A stretch of DNA of 54,617 nt from Clostridiales bacterium (GTDB taxonomy: Bacteria > Bacillota > Clostridia > Saccharofermentanales > DTU023), in NCBI GenBank assembly GCA_028724525.1, contig JAQYCV010000023.1, forward strand, positions 1-54,617, given 5' to 3'. Below the pieces are notes generated by a model. It did not search any database, was not told the DNA's origin, and worked only from the letters and a program-made list of their open reading frames with translations. Made by a program: the position numbers and the translations under genes. Positions within the stretch are counted from its first letter, which is position 1, and each line of letters begins with the position of its first letter. Positions 5,607 through 13,482 of the stretch are shown one piece after another.

Positions 5607-8036
5607 TTATTCTCGCAGTTCTGCCCCTAAAGCATGCGTCAGGGTGTTGAGTAAGGCCTTGCGCTTCGCCTCAATTTCCTCCGCGGTCATAGTTCCGTCT
5701 TCCTTACCAAATTGTGCACGGAAGGTCAAAGATTTTTTGCCTTCACCAATTTTTTCTGACCGGTATTCGTCTATAAACTCTAGGTGACGAACTTTCTTGC
5801 TCAGGAACTGTTCGATCTTGGCCCAAGATAAGTCCTCGGGACAAATGATGGAAAAGTCCATGTCGACCAGGGGGAAGTGGGGTAGGTCTTGATAGTTCTG
5901 CGCATCAGGGAGCACCTTTTGAATAGCTCGATAATCGAGTTCTAAAATGGCTAGGTCACCCCGTTTGAAGCCCAGTTCCGTCTTGGCAAAGGCTGAAAGC
6001 AGAGCCATATTGCCCAAGATTTCGTCGTTTGCCCCCAAGATATTGACATAAGCTTCGGGGTCAGCCCAGGCAGGTTTAAGCTTTTGCTCTAGGCGGAAGT
6101 CTTGGATACGGAGAGCCCTAGGCATGGCTTCTAGCACGCCTTTGAGCCGGCGGAAGAGCGACCAGGCATCCTGACCGAAAGCCAAAGCTGCCATATGCAT
6201 AGGGGTATCCGGCAGGAGTTCTCCGTGCGCGCTGGGCTGCTTTTCTGGGCCAGACTGTAAGAAAACCTGGCTGCAGGTAAAGATAGCAAATTCTGGGTAA
6301 TAGCGTTCATTATCCTTGGCGGCCTTCAAGAGTGCAGGTACCAGGGAAACATTCAAATACCGTTCTTCTGGGCTGGGAGGGCTTGAAATCGCCACGCTTT
6401 GCGCATTGGGCAGGCCACAAACCTTTTGGTATTCCACAGAAGTCCAGGGGTAAAGGATGACCTCGCGGAAGCCCGCTCGGTAGGCTAAAAATTCTCGGAC
6501 TTCCCTATCCAGATCGTAGCGGTTTTCTACCACTGCTGAGTCTAAAGTGATCTGGGGCGGGATAGAGGTAAAGTTTTCATATCCCATCATCCGGGCAAGC
6601 TCTTCAACGATATCTGCTTCCAGGCCCACATCCCCGGTAGCCCGCCAGGCAGGTACTCCGACCTCAAGCTTATCCCCTGTCGCTTTGAGGCTAAAGCCCA
6701 GAGGCGCCAGCAACTTCTGCATCTCTTCCGGGCTGAGCGCTTTACCCAAGCGGTCCCTGACACGCTGCAGGCTACAAGTTACAGTCAAGGGGTTAGGTTC
6801 GGCTTTCTGGGTGTCTTCATAAGCGACTATTTTTGCCTGGGGTTGGTAGGTGCGCAAGAGGTCTTGCCACAAACCGAGCGTCTGGTCAATCCTTGCCGTA
6901 TCAAGTCCTTTTTCATTACGGCTGGCAGCATCCGTGTGAATGTCATACTTCTGGGCCGTATGACGGACAAGTCCTGGGTTAAAGTTGGCGATTTCTAGTA
7001 CAACAGCGGAGGTATCCGCATAGATGGAATCCTCCTTGCCTCCCTTGATCCCCGCTAGTCCAATGGCCTCTTGGTCATTGGCAATGACCAGACTATCTGG
7101 GCCTAAGGTCAATTCTGTATCGTCCAAGAGGGTCAGCTTCTCTCCGGTCTTGGCCCTACGGACTTGTATACCCTCGCCTACTTTAGACCGATCATAGGCA
7201 TGATTGGGCTGGCCCGTGGCTAGCATGAGATAGTTGGACAGGTCGACCAGAAGATTGTGAACAGACAAGCCCAAAACATGCAAGGTGCGTTGGAGTTCAA
7301 AGGGAGAGGGCCCATTTTCAAGGCCTGTCCAGACGCTAGCGTTAAAGCGAGGACAATCCGCCGGGTCCTCAATTTTGAGAGCGTAGCCCTCTAGGCCTTC
7401 TGGCTTTTCAAACTCGGGCAAGGGCTTAAGCTCCGTACCATAAATGGCGGCTAATTCTCTCGCCAAACCATAATGGCCCCATAGGTCAGGACGATTTGTG
7501 AGGGACTTATTATCTATTTCTAAAATCCAGTCCTCCAGCCCTAAAAGCTCGCCGATAGGCTGGCCCGCCTTTGCTCCAGGGAATTCAGTCAAGTCTAGGA
7601 TGATGCCATCCTCTTCTGCAGGGAACAAGCCTTCTAAAGATAGCTCAGCAGAGGCACAAATCATGCCCCGCGATTCTACACCACGCAGTTTTGAGTCTTT
7701 GATTTCGACAGGCTCACCTTCACCATGCCAGCGGACAAAGGAGCCTTCCATGGCCAAGGCTATTAATTCTCCTACATAGAGGTTAGTCCCTCCGCAGACG
7801 ATCTGCAGAACACCAGAGTCTCCCGCATCGACCTGACAAATTCGCAATTTATCAGCATTGGGGTGAGGGTTAACTTCTAAGATCTTACCAACGACCACCT
7901 TATCCAGGTCATGGGCAGGATTACGCCAGCCCTCCACCTCTACAGTCCGCATGGTAAGGTCATAGGCCAACTGTTCCATTGTCAGATCTTCAGGTAATTC
8001 TGTATATTCTTTAAGCCAATTCAGTGAAACGAGCAT
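5607..8036 (-). CDS. pheT: Phenylalanine-tRNA ligase beta subunit
   Basis: The 809-residue beta chain of cytoplasmic (alpha-beta)2 phenylalanyl-tRNA synthetase, which charges tRNA-Phe. Domains visible: N-terminal MLVSLNWLKEY; an EMAP/OB tRNA-binding domain (about 45-155, VVGKILEVNPHPNADKLRIC); B3/B4 editing region (about 210-385); B5 domain (about 400-475, GLEADIVEELARMMGYENF); a synthetase-like core; and the C-terminal ferredoxin-fold anticodon-binding domain (about 715-809, HFPLVDMDFSIICP). Length is normal for bacteria. It starts 14 nt after pheS stops, so the two subunits are co-expressed. The start is conserved in the family. Confidence 0.97.
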   Translation of the reverse strand: MLVSLNWLKEYTELPEDLTMEQLAYDLTMRTVEVEGWRNPAHDLDKVVVGKILEVNPHPNADKLRICQVDAGDSGVLQIVCGGTNLYVGELIALAMEGSFVRWHGEGEPVEIKDSKLRGVESRGMICASAELSLEGLFPAEEDGIILDLTEFPGAKAGQPIGELLGLEDWILEIDNKSLTNRPDLWGHYGLARELAAIYGTELKPLPEFEKPEGLEGYALKIEDPADCPRFNASVWTGLENGPSPFELQRTLHVLGLSVHNLLVDLSNYLMLATGQPNHAYDRSKVGEGIQVRRAKTGEKLTLLDDTELTLGPDSLVIANDQEAIGLAGIKGGKEDSIYADTSAVVLEIANFNPGLVRHTAQKYDIHTDAASRNEKGLDTARIDQTLGLWQDLLRTYQPQAKIVAYEDTQKAEPNPLTVTCSLQRVRDRLGKALSPEEMQKLLAPLGFSLKATGDKLEVGVPAWRATGDVGLEADIVEELARMMGYENFTSIPPQITLDSAVVENRYDLDREVREFLAYRAGFREVILYPWTSVEYQKVCGLPNAQSVAISSPPSPEERYLNVSLVPALLKAAKDNERYYPEFAIFTCSQVFLQSGPEKQPSAHGELLPDTPMHMAALAFGQDAWSLFRRLKGVLEAMPRALRIQDFRLEQKLKPAWADPEAYVNILGANDEILGNMALLSAFAKTELGFKRGDLAILELDYRAIQKVLPDAQNYQDLPHFPLVDMDFSIICPEDLSWAKIEQFLSKKVRHLEFIDEYRSEKIGEGKKSLTFRAQFGKEDGTMTAEEIEAKRKALLNTLTHALGAELRE

Positions 8037-8050
8037 ACTACTTCCCTCCC

Positions 8051-9088
8051 CTAGTCAAATTGTTCTAAGAAGCGCAAATCACCGCTATGGAAAAGCCGGA
8101 CATCCGGAATACCATACCGCATCATGGCGAGACGCTCCAAGCCAATATCGATGTAAAAACCTGTCCATTCGTCGGGATCTAGGCCGGCCGCCCGCAGTAC
8201 ATTAGGATGGGGAGTCCCTCCGGGCATCACTTCTATCCAGCCTACATGCTTGCAAAGAGGGCATCCTTTGCCTCCACACTGCACACACTGCATATCAATT
8301 TCAAAGCCGGGTTCAACAAAGGGAAAGAAGCCAGCCCGCATGCGGGTATTAATCTTACGTCCAAAGACCTTTTGCAGGATGGTAGAGATTAAGAGCTGGC
8401 CAGAGGCAAAGGGGAATTGCTTATCGACAATTAAGGCCTCATATTGAAAGAAGGCCCGCTCATGACGAGCATCCGTACTCTCATTGCGATACACACGGCC
8501 AGGATAGACAAAACGTGCAGGCGCTCCATGTTCTTGCAAATAGCGGACACTCGCACCCGTAAGGTGGGGCCTAAGGCACAGGCGGTCCGCACCTTTTTTT
8601 TGGTCAGTCCCTTCCAGCCAATAGGTATCCATAGTTTCCCGAGCAGGATGGTCAGGCGGGAAATTGAGCATATCAAAAGCAAATAGCTCTGAGCTGACCT
8701 CCCCTTCGCCCGCGATTTCAAAATTTAAGGACTTGAAGGCATCATTCAACTCATAGGTGATGGCGGTAATGGGGTGAAGACCTCCCGTAGCCAGAGGGAG
8801 GCCAGGCTGAGTAAGGTCGGGGCGGTAAGGAAGGATGGTACGGGCCCGCAGCAAGTCATCAGATTTTTGATCCATAGCGGTTTGAAGCTGGTCTTTAACC
8901 TGATTGGAGAGCTGGCCCATTTCTTTTCTTTGCCCAGGGTCCAGACTGCCCAAGCCTTTCAAAATTTGCGTCAGGCTGCCTTTGCGGCCCATGACTTCTT
9001 GCTTAATATCTGCTAGTTCCTCGCTGCTTGAGGCAGCGGCAATACGTTCCAGGCTTTCCTGAGCTAGCTTTTCAATAGCGTCCCTCAT
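8051..9088 (-). CDS. pheS: Phenylalanine-tRNA ligase alpha subunit
   Basis: The catalytic alpha chain of phenylalanyl-tRNA synthetase (345 residues), forming phenylalanyl-adenylate and transferring Phe to tRNA. An N-terminal coiled-coil precedes the class II core with motif 2 (HLTGASVRYLQEH, VYRNESTDARHERAFFQYE) and motif 3 (GLERLAMMRYGIPDVRLFHSGDLRFLEQF). A C-x-x-C pair set (CVQCGGKGCPLC) is also present in the C-terminal half. I place the start at ATG 9088 because AGGAG sits 6 nt upstream; an upstream in-frame ATG at 9133 has no such site. It lies about 120 bp after asparaginase, separated from it by a hairpin. No T-box specifier or antiterminator was recognised upstream. Confidence 0.96.
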   Translation of the reverse strand: MRDAIEKLAQESLERIAAASSSEELADIKQEVMGRKGSLTQILKGLGSLDPGQRKEMGQLSNQVKDQLQTAMDQKSDDLLRARTILPYRPDLTQPGLPLATGGLHPITAITYELNDAFKSLNFEIAGEGEVSSELFAFDMLNFPPDHPARETMDTYWLEGTDQKKGADRLCLRPHLTGASVRYLQEHGAPARFVYPGRVYRNESTDARHERAFFQYEALIVDKQFPFASGQLLISTILQKVFGRKINTRMRAGFFPFVEPGFEIDMQCVQCGGKGCPLCKHVGWIEVMPGGTPHPNVLRAAGLDPDEWTGFYIDIGLERLAMMRYGIPDVRLFHSGDLRFLEQFD

Positions 9089-9165
9089 CCTTAACTCCTT
9101 CTCAACAAAGAGGATCCTGCGACCCTCCTTCATACGATATCTTGATAAATAACTTGATTATTTTA

Positions 9166-9199
9166 ACAGACTGGACTAGCAGGGGCTAGTTGAGTCTGT
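9166..9199 (-). terminator. Hairpin between asparaginase gene and pheS
   Basis: Minus strand ACAGACT-CA-ACTAG / CTAGT-CC-AGTCTGT: 7 + 5 bp with a 2x2 internal loop and a 6-nt apical loop, followed by TAAAATAATC. It sits 10 nt past the asparaginase stop and is a plausible partial terminator separating that unit from pheST. Confidence 0.5.
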
Positions 9200-9208
9200 C
9201 TTCGAGAC

Positions 9209-10234
9209 CTAGTCCAGCAGGACCAGATCTTGCGGCTCACTGCGGGGCGAGAGTTCGTCGCAGACATTTTTTTCAATCAAGCGCCGAATCTCACCTAGGT
9301 CACGGGTTTGGCCCAAAGCCCACATCAGCTTGACTAGGGCAGCTTCTGTTGTCATATCATTGCCAGAAATAACACCCACCGATGAGGCTTGTTCCCCGAT
9401 ACCATAAACATCAAGGTTGACGCCATCATAAGGACATTGGGAAATTAAAACCACCGGGATTTTAAGTTCTTCATTAAAGCGTTTTAGCCCATCAGCCATC
9501 CCACGGTTAAGATTAGAAATCCCCCCGGTGCCAAAGCCCTCAATAAGGAGGCCATGGTAATCATCCTGGCCAATATAGTCCAGCAAAGCCGGACTCGTCG
9601 CAGGGCTAAGCTTCAAGAGAAAGACATTGTCGTCCAAACCGCTATACAGGGGTTTGCCCCCGGTCTGAATTTTCGCCTGATGCTCCCGCACAAACCGGCC
9701 CTGGTCAATGCGGCCTAGGTAGGGATAGTTACGGGAGACGTAGGCATCCCAGTTTTTGGAATACATCTTAAAGGCGCGAGAACCATGGATGACCTTGTGG
9801 TTAAACACAATCTGCACACCGGGATCAGCTTGGCTGGCCACAATAAAGGCATCTATAAGATTAGCTGGCGCGTCAGAGTTCTCAGCCGCCAAGGGAATTT
9901 GGGCTCCGGTTAAGACGATGGGAATTTTGAGGTCAGACAACATAAAAGACAGGGCCGCGGCCGTGTAGCACATAGTATCTGTCCCATGCGTCACTACAAT
10001 CCCATCGTAAGTCCTTGCAGCTCGGTGACAAGCCCGCGCCAGCGTCTGCCAGTCTGTGGGCGTCATCTCCGAGCTGTCAATATTCATGATTTGATGGACT
10101 GCAACATCCTCATAGTGGGCTAGCTCCGGAACATAGCGGAGAAGTTCATCTCCCGAAAGTCCCGGAACATAACCCTTATTACTGGGGACACAAGCTATGG
10201 TCCCCCCTGTCGCAAGCAGGCAGAGCTTTTTCAT
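9209..10234 (-). CDS. ansA: L-asparaginase, type I (cytoplasmic)
   Basis: A 341-residue asparaginase hydrolysing L-asparagine to aspartate and ammonia. Both active-site threonine motifs are intact: ATGGTIACVP at residues 8-17 and THGTDTM near 82-88, with downstream LTGAQIP. There is no signal peptide, consistent with the cytoplasmic type I class. It begins 2 nt after ridA ends and has little of a ribosome binding site of its own, so its translation is probably coupled to ridA. A role in nitrogen or aspartate supply is inferred from the family. The symbol ansA is by family resemblance only. Confidence 0.94.
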   Translation of the reverse strand: MKKLCLLATGGTIACVPSNKGYVPGLSGDELLRYVPELAHYEDVAVHQIMNIDSSEMTPTDWQTLARACHRAARTYDGIVVTHGTDTMCYTAAALSFMLSDLKIPIVLTGAQIPLAAENSDAPANLIDAFIVASQADPGVQIVFNHKVIHGSRAFKMYSKNWDAYVSRNYPYLGRIDQGRFVREHQAKIQTGGKPLYSGLDDNVFLLKLSPATSPALLDYIGQDDYHGLLIEGFGTGGISNLNRGMADGLKRFNEELKIPVVLISQCPYDGVNLDVYGIGEQASSVGVISGNDMTTEAALVKLMWALGQTRDLGEIRRLIEKNVCDELSPRSEPQDLVLLD

Positions 10235-10236
10235 GT

Positions 10237-10611
10237 CTAGAGGCTAGCGATACAATCAATTTCGATCGCTGCACCCTTAGGCAAGGCCGAGACCTGAAGG
10301 CAGACACGTGCCGGATAGTCTCCAGAAAAGTATGAGCCATAAACGTCATTGACCTGGGCAAAATCTGCCAGATCAGTCAGATAGATCGTAAATTTAGCGG
10401 CTTTATCGAGGCTAGAACCAGCGCCGTCGAGAATGGCCTTGATGTTGTCCATGCAGTTACGGCAGGCTTGTTTGATATCTTGAGTTTCCAGTTGACCATC
10501 TTTAATGGGAAGTTGGCCAGAAACAAAAACTAGATTGCCTGCTACATTGGCATGGCTGTAGGGGCCAATCGCGGCAGGGGCTTGGGGGACATTGATAGCT
10601 TCTTTAGACAT
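10237..10611 (-). CDS. ridA: RidA-family enamine/imine deaminase
   Basis: A 124-residue RidA/YjgF family protein. The family hydrolyses reactive enamine and imine intermediates, such as those from PLP-dependent dehydratases, to ketoacids and ammonia. The diagnostic elements are present: AIGPYSHA, LVFVSGQLP, and the C-terminal PARVCLQVSALPKGAAIEIDCIA with the substrate-carboxylate-binding Arg. Length is typical. An AGGAGGAATTT ribosome binding site precedes ATG 10611. Pairing with asparaginase suggests an amino-acid catabolism unit. Confidence 0.95.
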   Translation of the reverse strand: MSKEAINVPQAPAAIGPYSHANVAGNLVFVSGQLPIKDGQLETQDIKQACRNCMDNIKAILDGAGSSLDKAAKFTIYLTDLADFAQVNDVYGSYFSGDYPARVCLQVSALPKGAAIEIDCIASL

Positions 10612-10648
10612 AAATTCCTCCTAAAAATGCTGAGCAGACAAACTCCTT

Positions 10649-10685
10649 GAATATGCGTACACAAGACGGATCCGGAGGCATATTC
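10649..10685 (-). promoter_or_regulatory. Inverted repeat upstream of ridA
   Basis: GAATATGC (10649-10656) and GCATATTC (10678-10685) form an 8-bp inverted repeat 38 nt upstream of the ridA start. It could be an operator or a leader hairpin; no clear -35/-10 pair was found around it. Confidence 0.35.
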
Positions 10686-10759
10686 TCAAAACTGTCACTC
10701 AATACATATGACTTAGTGTTATTTTAGCCTCGCCCTTCAGGCCTTTCAAGTAAAAGCAA

Positions 10760-10781
10760 AAATCGCCCCGAAGGGCGATTT
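10760..10781 (-). terminator. Terminator after the zinc-ribbon gene
   Basis: Minus strand AAATCGCCC-TTCG-GGGCGATTT followed by TTTGCTTTT: a 9-bp stem with a stable TTCG tetraloop and a T-rich tail. It lies 54 nt past the stop of the small zinc-ribbon gene and isolates it from ridA. Confidence 0.85.
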
Positions 10782-10834
10782 GGGGACTTAAGTGTTAGAC
10801 ACAAGGGTAATTATAACCCCTACCCTTTAGGGAC

Positions 10835-11005
10835 TTAGTCGCGGTAGTTGTCGTGTTGACGGCGCTGTTGCTTTTTAGCTTTGCGGCAAGCAGGGCAGCG
10901 AACAGGGTCATTTTCAAAACCTTTTTCGCGGTAAAATTCTTGCTCACCTTCAGTGAAGACGAATTCGGCGCCGCAGTCTTTGCACTGCAAAATTTTGTCT
11001 GGCAT
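10835..11005 (-). CDS. Small zinc-ribbon protein (zf-trcl type)
   Basis: A 56-residue protein translated from ATG 11005 to TAA 10835, beginning MPDKILQCKDCGAEF. Two CxxC pairs (CKDC and CPAC) separated by about 29 residues should bind one zinc ion; the segment between them (FTEGEQEFYREKGF) and the basic tail (RKAKKQQRRQ) match the small treble-clef or zinc-ribbon proteins (zf-trcl class) common in Firmicutes, whose role is unknown. An AAGGAGG site lies 9 nt upstream. The gene has its own promoter (11096-11104) and terminator (10760-10781), so it is monocistronic. The ribosome binding site is part of an 11-bp inverted repeat. Confidence 0.88.
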   Translation of the reverse strand: MPDKILQCKDCGAEFVFTEGEQEFYREKGFENDPVRCPACRKAKKQQRRQHDNYRD

Positions 11006-11017
11006 CTATCAAGGCCT

Positions 11018-11077
11018 CCTTATTTGATTTGCTCTGTTTTATCTCACTGTGTCTGAAACCTGAGGGATCAAATAAGG
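11018..11077 (-). promoter_or_regulatory. Leader hairpin that can mask the ribosome binding site of the zinc-ribbon gene
   Basis: In the 5' leader, CCTTATTTGAT (RNA 5' arm, 11077-11067) pairs perfectly over 11 bp with ATCAAATAAGG (3' arm, 11028-11018), enclosing 38 nt. The 3' arm includes the first GG of the AAGGAGG Shine-Dalgarno sequence. The structure would limit ribosome access when formed. Confidence 0.65.
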
Positions 11078-11095
11078 GATAAATGAAGCACTCGG

Positions 11096-11104
11096 ATTAT
11101 AGCA
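11096..11104 (-). promoter_or_regulatory. Extended -10 promoter for the zinc-ribbon gene
   Basis: Minus strand TGCTATAAT: a consensus -10 with TGn extension. A possible -35 TTGCTT sits 19 bp upstream. The predicted leader of about 80 nt contains the hairpin 11018-11077. Confidence 0.7.
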
Positions 11105-11170
11105 TAATTTGTATGAAAAAAAGCAAATCTTTGAATTGATCAACAGGACAAAGTCTAAACCCAAATGACT

Positions 11171-11204
11171 ACTTCCCTGCCCATGAGGATATAGGCAGGG
11201 AAGT
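11171..11204 (-). terminator. Hairpin at the end of the ABC transporter operon
   Basis: A perfect 11-bp stem ACTTCCCTGCC / GGCAGGGAAGT with a 12-nt loop lies about 45 nt past the last permease gene. The tract after it is AGTCATTTGG, so it lacks a clean T-run; position still favours an operon terminator. Confidence 0.55.
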
Positions 11205-11246
11205 TCTTAAGTCTTGGCACGTATTCCGTCTGAAAACTAGCAACAA

Positions 11247-12398
11247 TTAGGCTTTAGCTTCAGCTTCAGTATTTGCCAGTTTTTCTTTAGCCTTTTGATG
11301 GTGAAGTGCTTTACGTTCTTCTTCTGCAGCCTTCTTCCTAGAGTAAGCATGCATAACCAGGGCCAAGGCAACAACACCATAGGAGATAAATGAACGGAAA
11401 TACTCACCAATGGCCGGGTTGCCTGTAAGATTCTTACCCGCATTAGGCATTACTATAAACATGAGATGGAAGAGGATAACACCAATTAAGGCGTTAGGAA
11501 TGGTAGCCGAGGCGACTGATGCACCACCAATTAAGAGGGCAGCAGCAGCGAAGAGTGAGGTTTGGTCTGTACCATTATAGGTATTCATAGTCCCTATATT
11601 CTGTAGGTAAATGAGCTGACCAAGCATCGCCATTACGGTAGAAATGATAATAGATTGCAGACGAATCTTGTCTACCTTCATGCCTGCACTATCCGCTACC
11701 CGTTGACTTTGGCCGACCGCCTTCATATCATGGCCGATTTTTGTCTTCTTAAACCAGACGACAAACACACAAACCAAAGCAATGACAATATAGGTCGCGA
11801 TAGGGATATTCAGCGGACGCATAATACCTGGAATCTTAAATTTAATGTTCCACAGATTATCTAAGGCACCCTTAGTAGCCAGAGGAATGGAGTTTTTAAT
11901 ACCATAACCGCGAGACAAAAGAATATCCTTATTTTGAATGGGGATCAAACCACCCATAATATAGAGCACGACGAACTGATAGATACCAGAGATCAGGAAA
12001 GCCAAGATCATGGAGCTGATCATTTCCCGGCCTTTGGCTTTATTCATCACAGAACCAGCAAACCATCCGAGCAAAATCGCAAAAGGCAAGCCGATTAGGG
12101 CCGAGAGCAACATACCAGGGATCCCACCTACAAAAAAGTTTTGCGAGATGATAATCCCGATTTGTGCCGCCATGGCGCCCAGGGAAATGGCAAAGTTAAT
12201 ACCCATACCAGCCAGAATAGGGATAATCAAAGAAACGGCAAGGAAAGTATCCCGGGCGAATCTTGCGAGAATTTCCCCGATTAAGTGGGCTGAAGAGAAG
12301 CCGGAAAGAGGAATAGCCAGGGCAATTATAACGATGAAAAGCAAGGGTACCATGGCCTGGCGGAGGGTACTTCGCCAATCAATTTTCTTATTAAGCAT
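11247..12398 (-). CDS. ABC transporter permease (BPD_transp_2 / sugar-nucleoside type), second permease
   Basis: A 383-residue polytopic membrane protein with about 8-10 hydrophobic segments, of the branched permease family used by ribose, nucleoside and BMP-type importers. Recognisable elements are an EAA-like cytoplasmic loop (GHDMKAVGQSQRVADSAGMKVDKIRLQSIIIST) and the glycine-rich stretch AAAALLIGGASVASATIPNALIG typical of this family. The C-terminus is a charged cytoplasmic tail rich in Lys, Glu and Ala (from about residue 350). It overlaps the preceding permease gene by 8 bp, so the two are translationally coupled and likely form a heterodimeric channel. Confidence 0.9.
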   Translation of the reverse strand: MLNKKIDWRSTLRQAMVPLLFIVIIALAIPLSGFSSAHLIGEILARFARDTFLAVSLIIPILAGMGINFAISLGAMAAQIGIIISQNFFVGGIPGMLLSALIGLPFAILLGWFAGSVMNKAKGREMISSMILAFLISGIYQFVVLYIMGGLIPIQNKDILLSRGYGIKNSIPLATKGALDNLWNIKFKIPGIMRPLNIPIATYIVIALVCVFVVWFKKTKIGHDMKAVGQSQRVADSAGMKVDKIRLQSIIISTVMAMLGQLIYLQNIGTMNTYNGTDQTSLFAAAALLIGGASVASATIPNALIGVILFHLMFIVMPNAGKNLTGNPAIGEYFRSFISYGVVALALVMHAYSRKKAAEEERKALHHQKAKEKLANTEAEAKA

Positions 12399-13482
12399 CT
12401 TTCTTTCCTTTCCTCGTCAGTGCAATGATGATGAGGCCGTTAGTGATGATCATACGAATGACCTCAGACATATCAAGCTTAATGGCACTATTAATAACGG
12501 ACGGTGTTAGGGTTAATACCCCCTGGAAGAGGAAGGTACCAAGGATAACGTTGGTTATGCTGGCTTTATTAAGCGATGCACCGCCCAAGAGTATGGCCGC
12601 CACCGTGGGAAAGGTAAAGAACTGCGGTGCCGTGTAGAACTGAGCAAAACCATAAGTCTGTCCGTAGATAATCATTCCAATGGCAGCAATGGAGGTGCTC
12701 AGCACTACGGAAGACATCCGCATCTTCTTGATGTTGATACCACCAGCCATGGCATAGATGGGGTTGGAACCGACCGCAGTCATAGCTGTACCCGTCTTGG
12801 ACCGGAAGAAAAGCCACATCAAAAGTGCTAAGAAAGCAAAAAGTAATAGCGTACCGACCGGAATCTTGAATTCTTGGGGGGTCCATTGACCATTCAAGTA
12901 TTCATGGATTGTCAGGACGACTCCCCTACCAGGTTTACCCGGCCAGTCATCAAAAACATGGAGCCAGTGGTTATCCAAACTGATCGTGACCCGTAAGCCT
13001 TCGCCTGCATAGCCTTGAACACTCGAGGGGTTTTTGAAAGGCAGAGTCAACCACATCATATTCATAAAATAGATAATGGCGTAGCCGACATATGTTGCAA
13101 TCACCATCTCATCACCGCGAATACGGTTGAGAATAAATCCATACAACATACCCAAAATGGCACCAATCAGGGCACCCAAGAGCATAGCTAAGATGAAACC
13201 TTTAGCTCCAGGAAGTTTGTATTCCCAAATAATGGCCTCCGCTAGAAGGCCTGAGACTAGCCCCAGGGGCACACCAAAGTTCAGGCCGCAACCGGATTGA
13301 ATCATGGGAACCATGGATAAAACTAATACAGCGTTCATGGCGAAGCGGGTCAGCATATCATTTAAGGAAGCCACCCGACTGACACCAAACACCGGGGCAA
13401 TCAAGAGTAAGGCCACCAGGAAGATCAAAATAATCATCCTGGCGCGGCCAAAGCCCTGGATAGCGTGTTTAATTTTTGTCAT
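12391..13482 (-). CDS. ABC transporter permease (BPD_transp_2 / sugar-nucleoside type), first permease
   Basis: A 363-residue integral membrane subunit, paralogous to the product of the next gene. It shows multiple hydrophobic helices, an extracytoplasmic insert of about 80 residues (near 125-205) after the fourth or so helix, the cytoplasmic coupling loop RSKTGTAMTAVGSNPIYAMA, and the family glycine-rich segment TVAAILLGGASLNKASI. Its ATG overlaps the stop of the ATPase gene (ATGA). Substrate cannot be read from the permeases alone. Confidence 0.9.
   Translation of the reverse strand: MTKIKHAIQGFGRARMIILIFLVALLLIAPVFGVSRVASLNDMLTRFAMNAVLVLSMVPMIQSGCGLNFGVPLGLVSGLLAEAIIWEYKLPGAKGFILAMLLGALIGAILGMLYGFILNRIRGDEMVIATYVGYAIIYFMNMMWLTLPFKNPSSVQGYAGEGLRVTISLDNHWLHVFDDWPGKPGRGVVLTIHEYLNGQWTPQEFKIPVGTLLLFAFLALLMWLFFRSKTGTAMTAVGSNPIYAMAGGINIKKMRMSSVVLSTSIAAIGMIIYGQTYGFAQFYTAPQFFTFPTVAAILLGGASLNKASITNVILGTFLFQGVLTLTPSVINSAIKLDMSEVIRMIITNGLIIIALTRKGKKDA

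Noticed and set aside
9089-9208. T-box leader before pheS (also considered before trpS, aspS and hisS)
   Set aside because: The gaps are too short for a T-box, and no GGTGGNACCGCG-like antiterminator element was seen.
12010-12510. Plus-strand frame of 166 codons opposite the permease genes
   Set aside because: It is antisense to two overlapping, clearly recognisable membrane protein genes and has the biased composition of a shadow frame.
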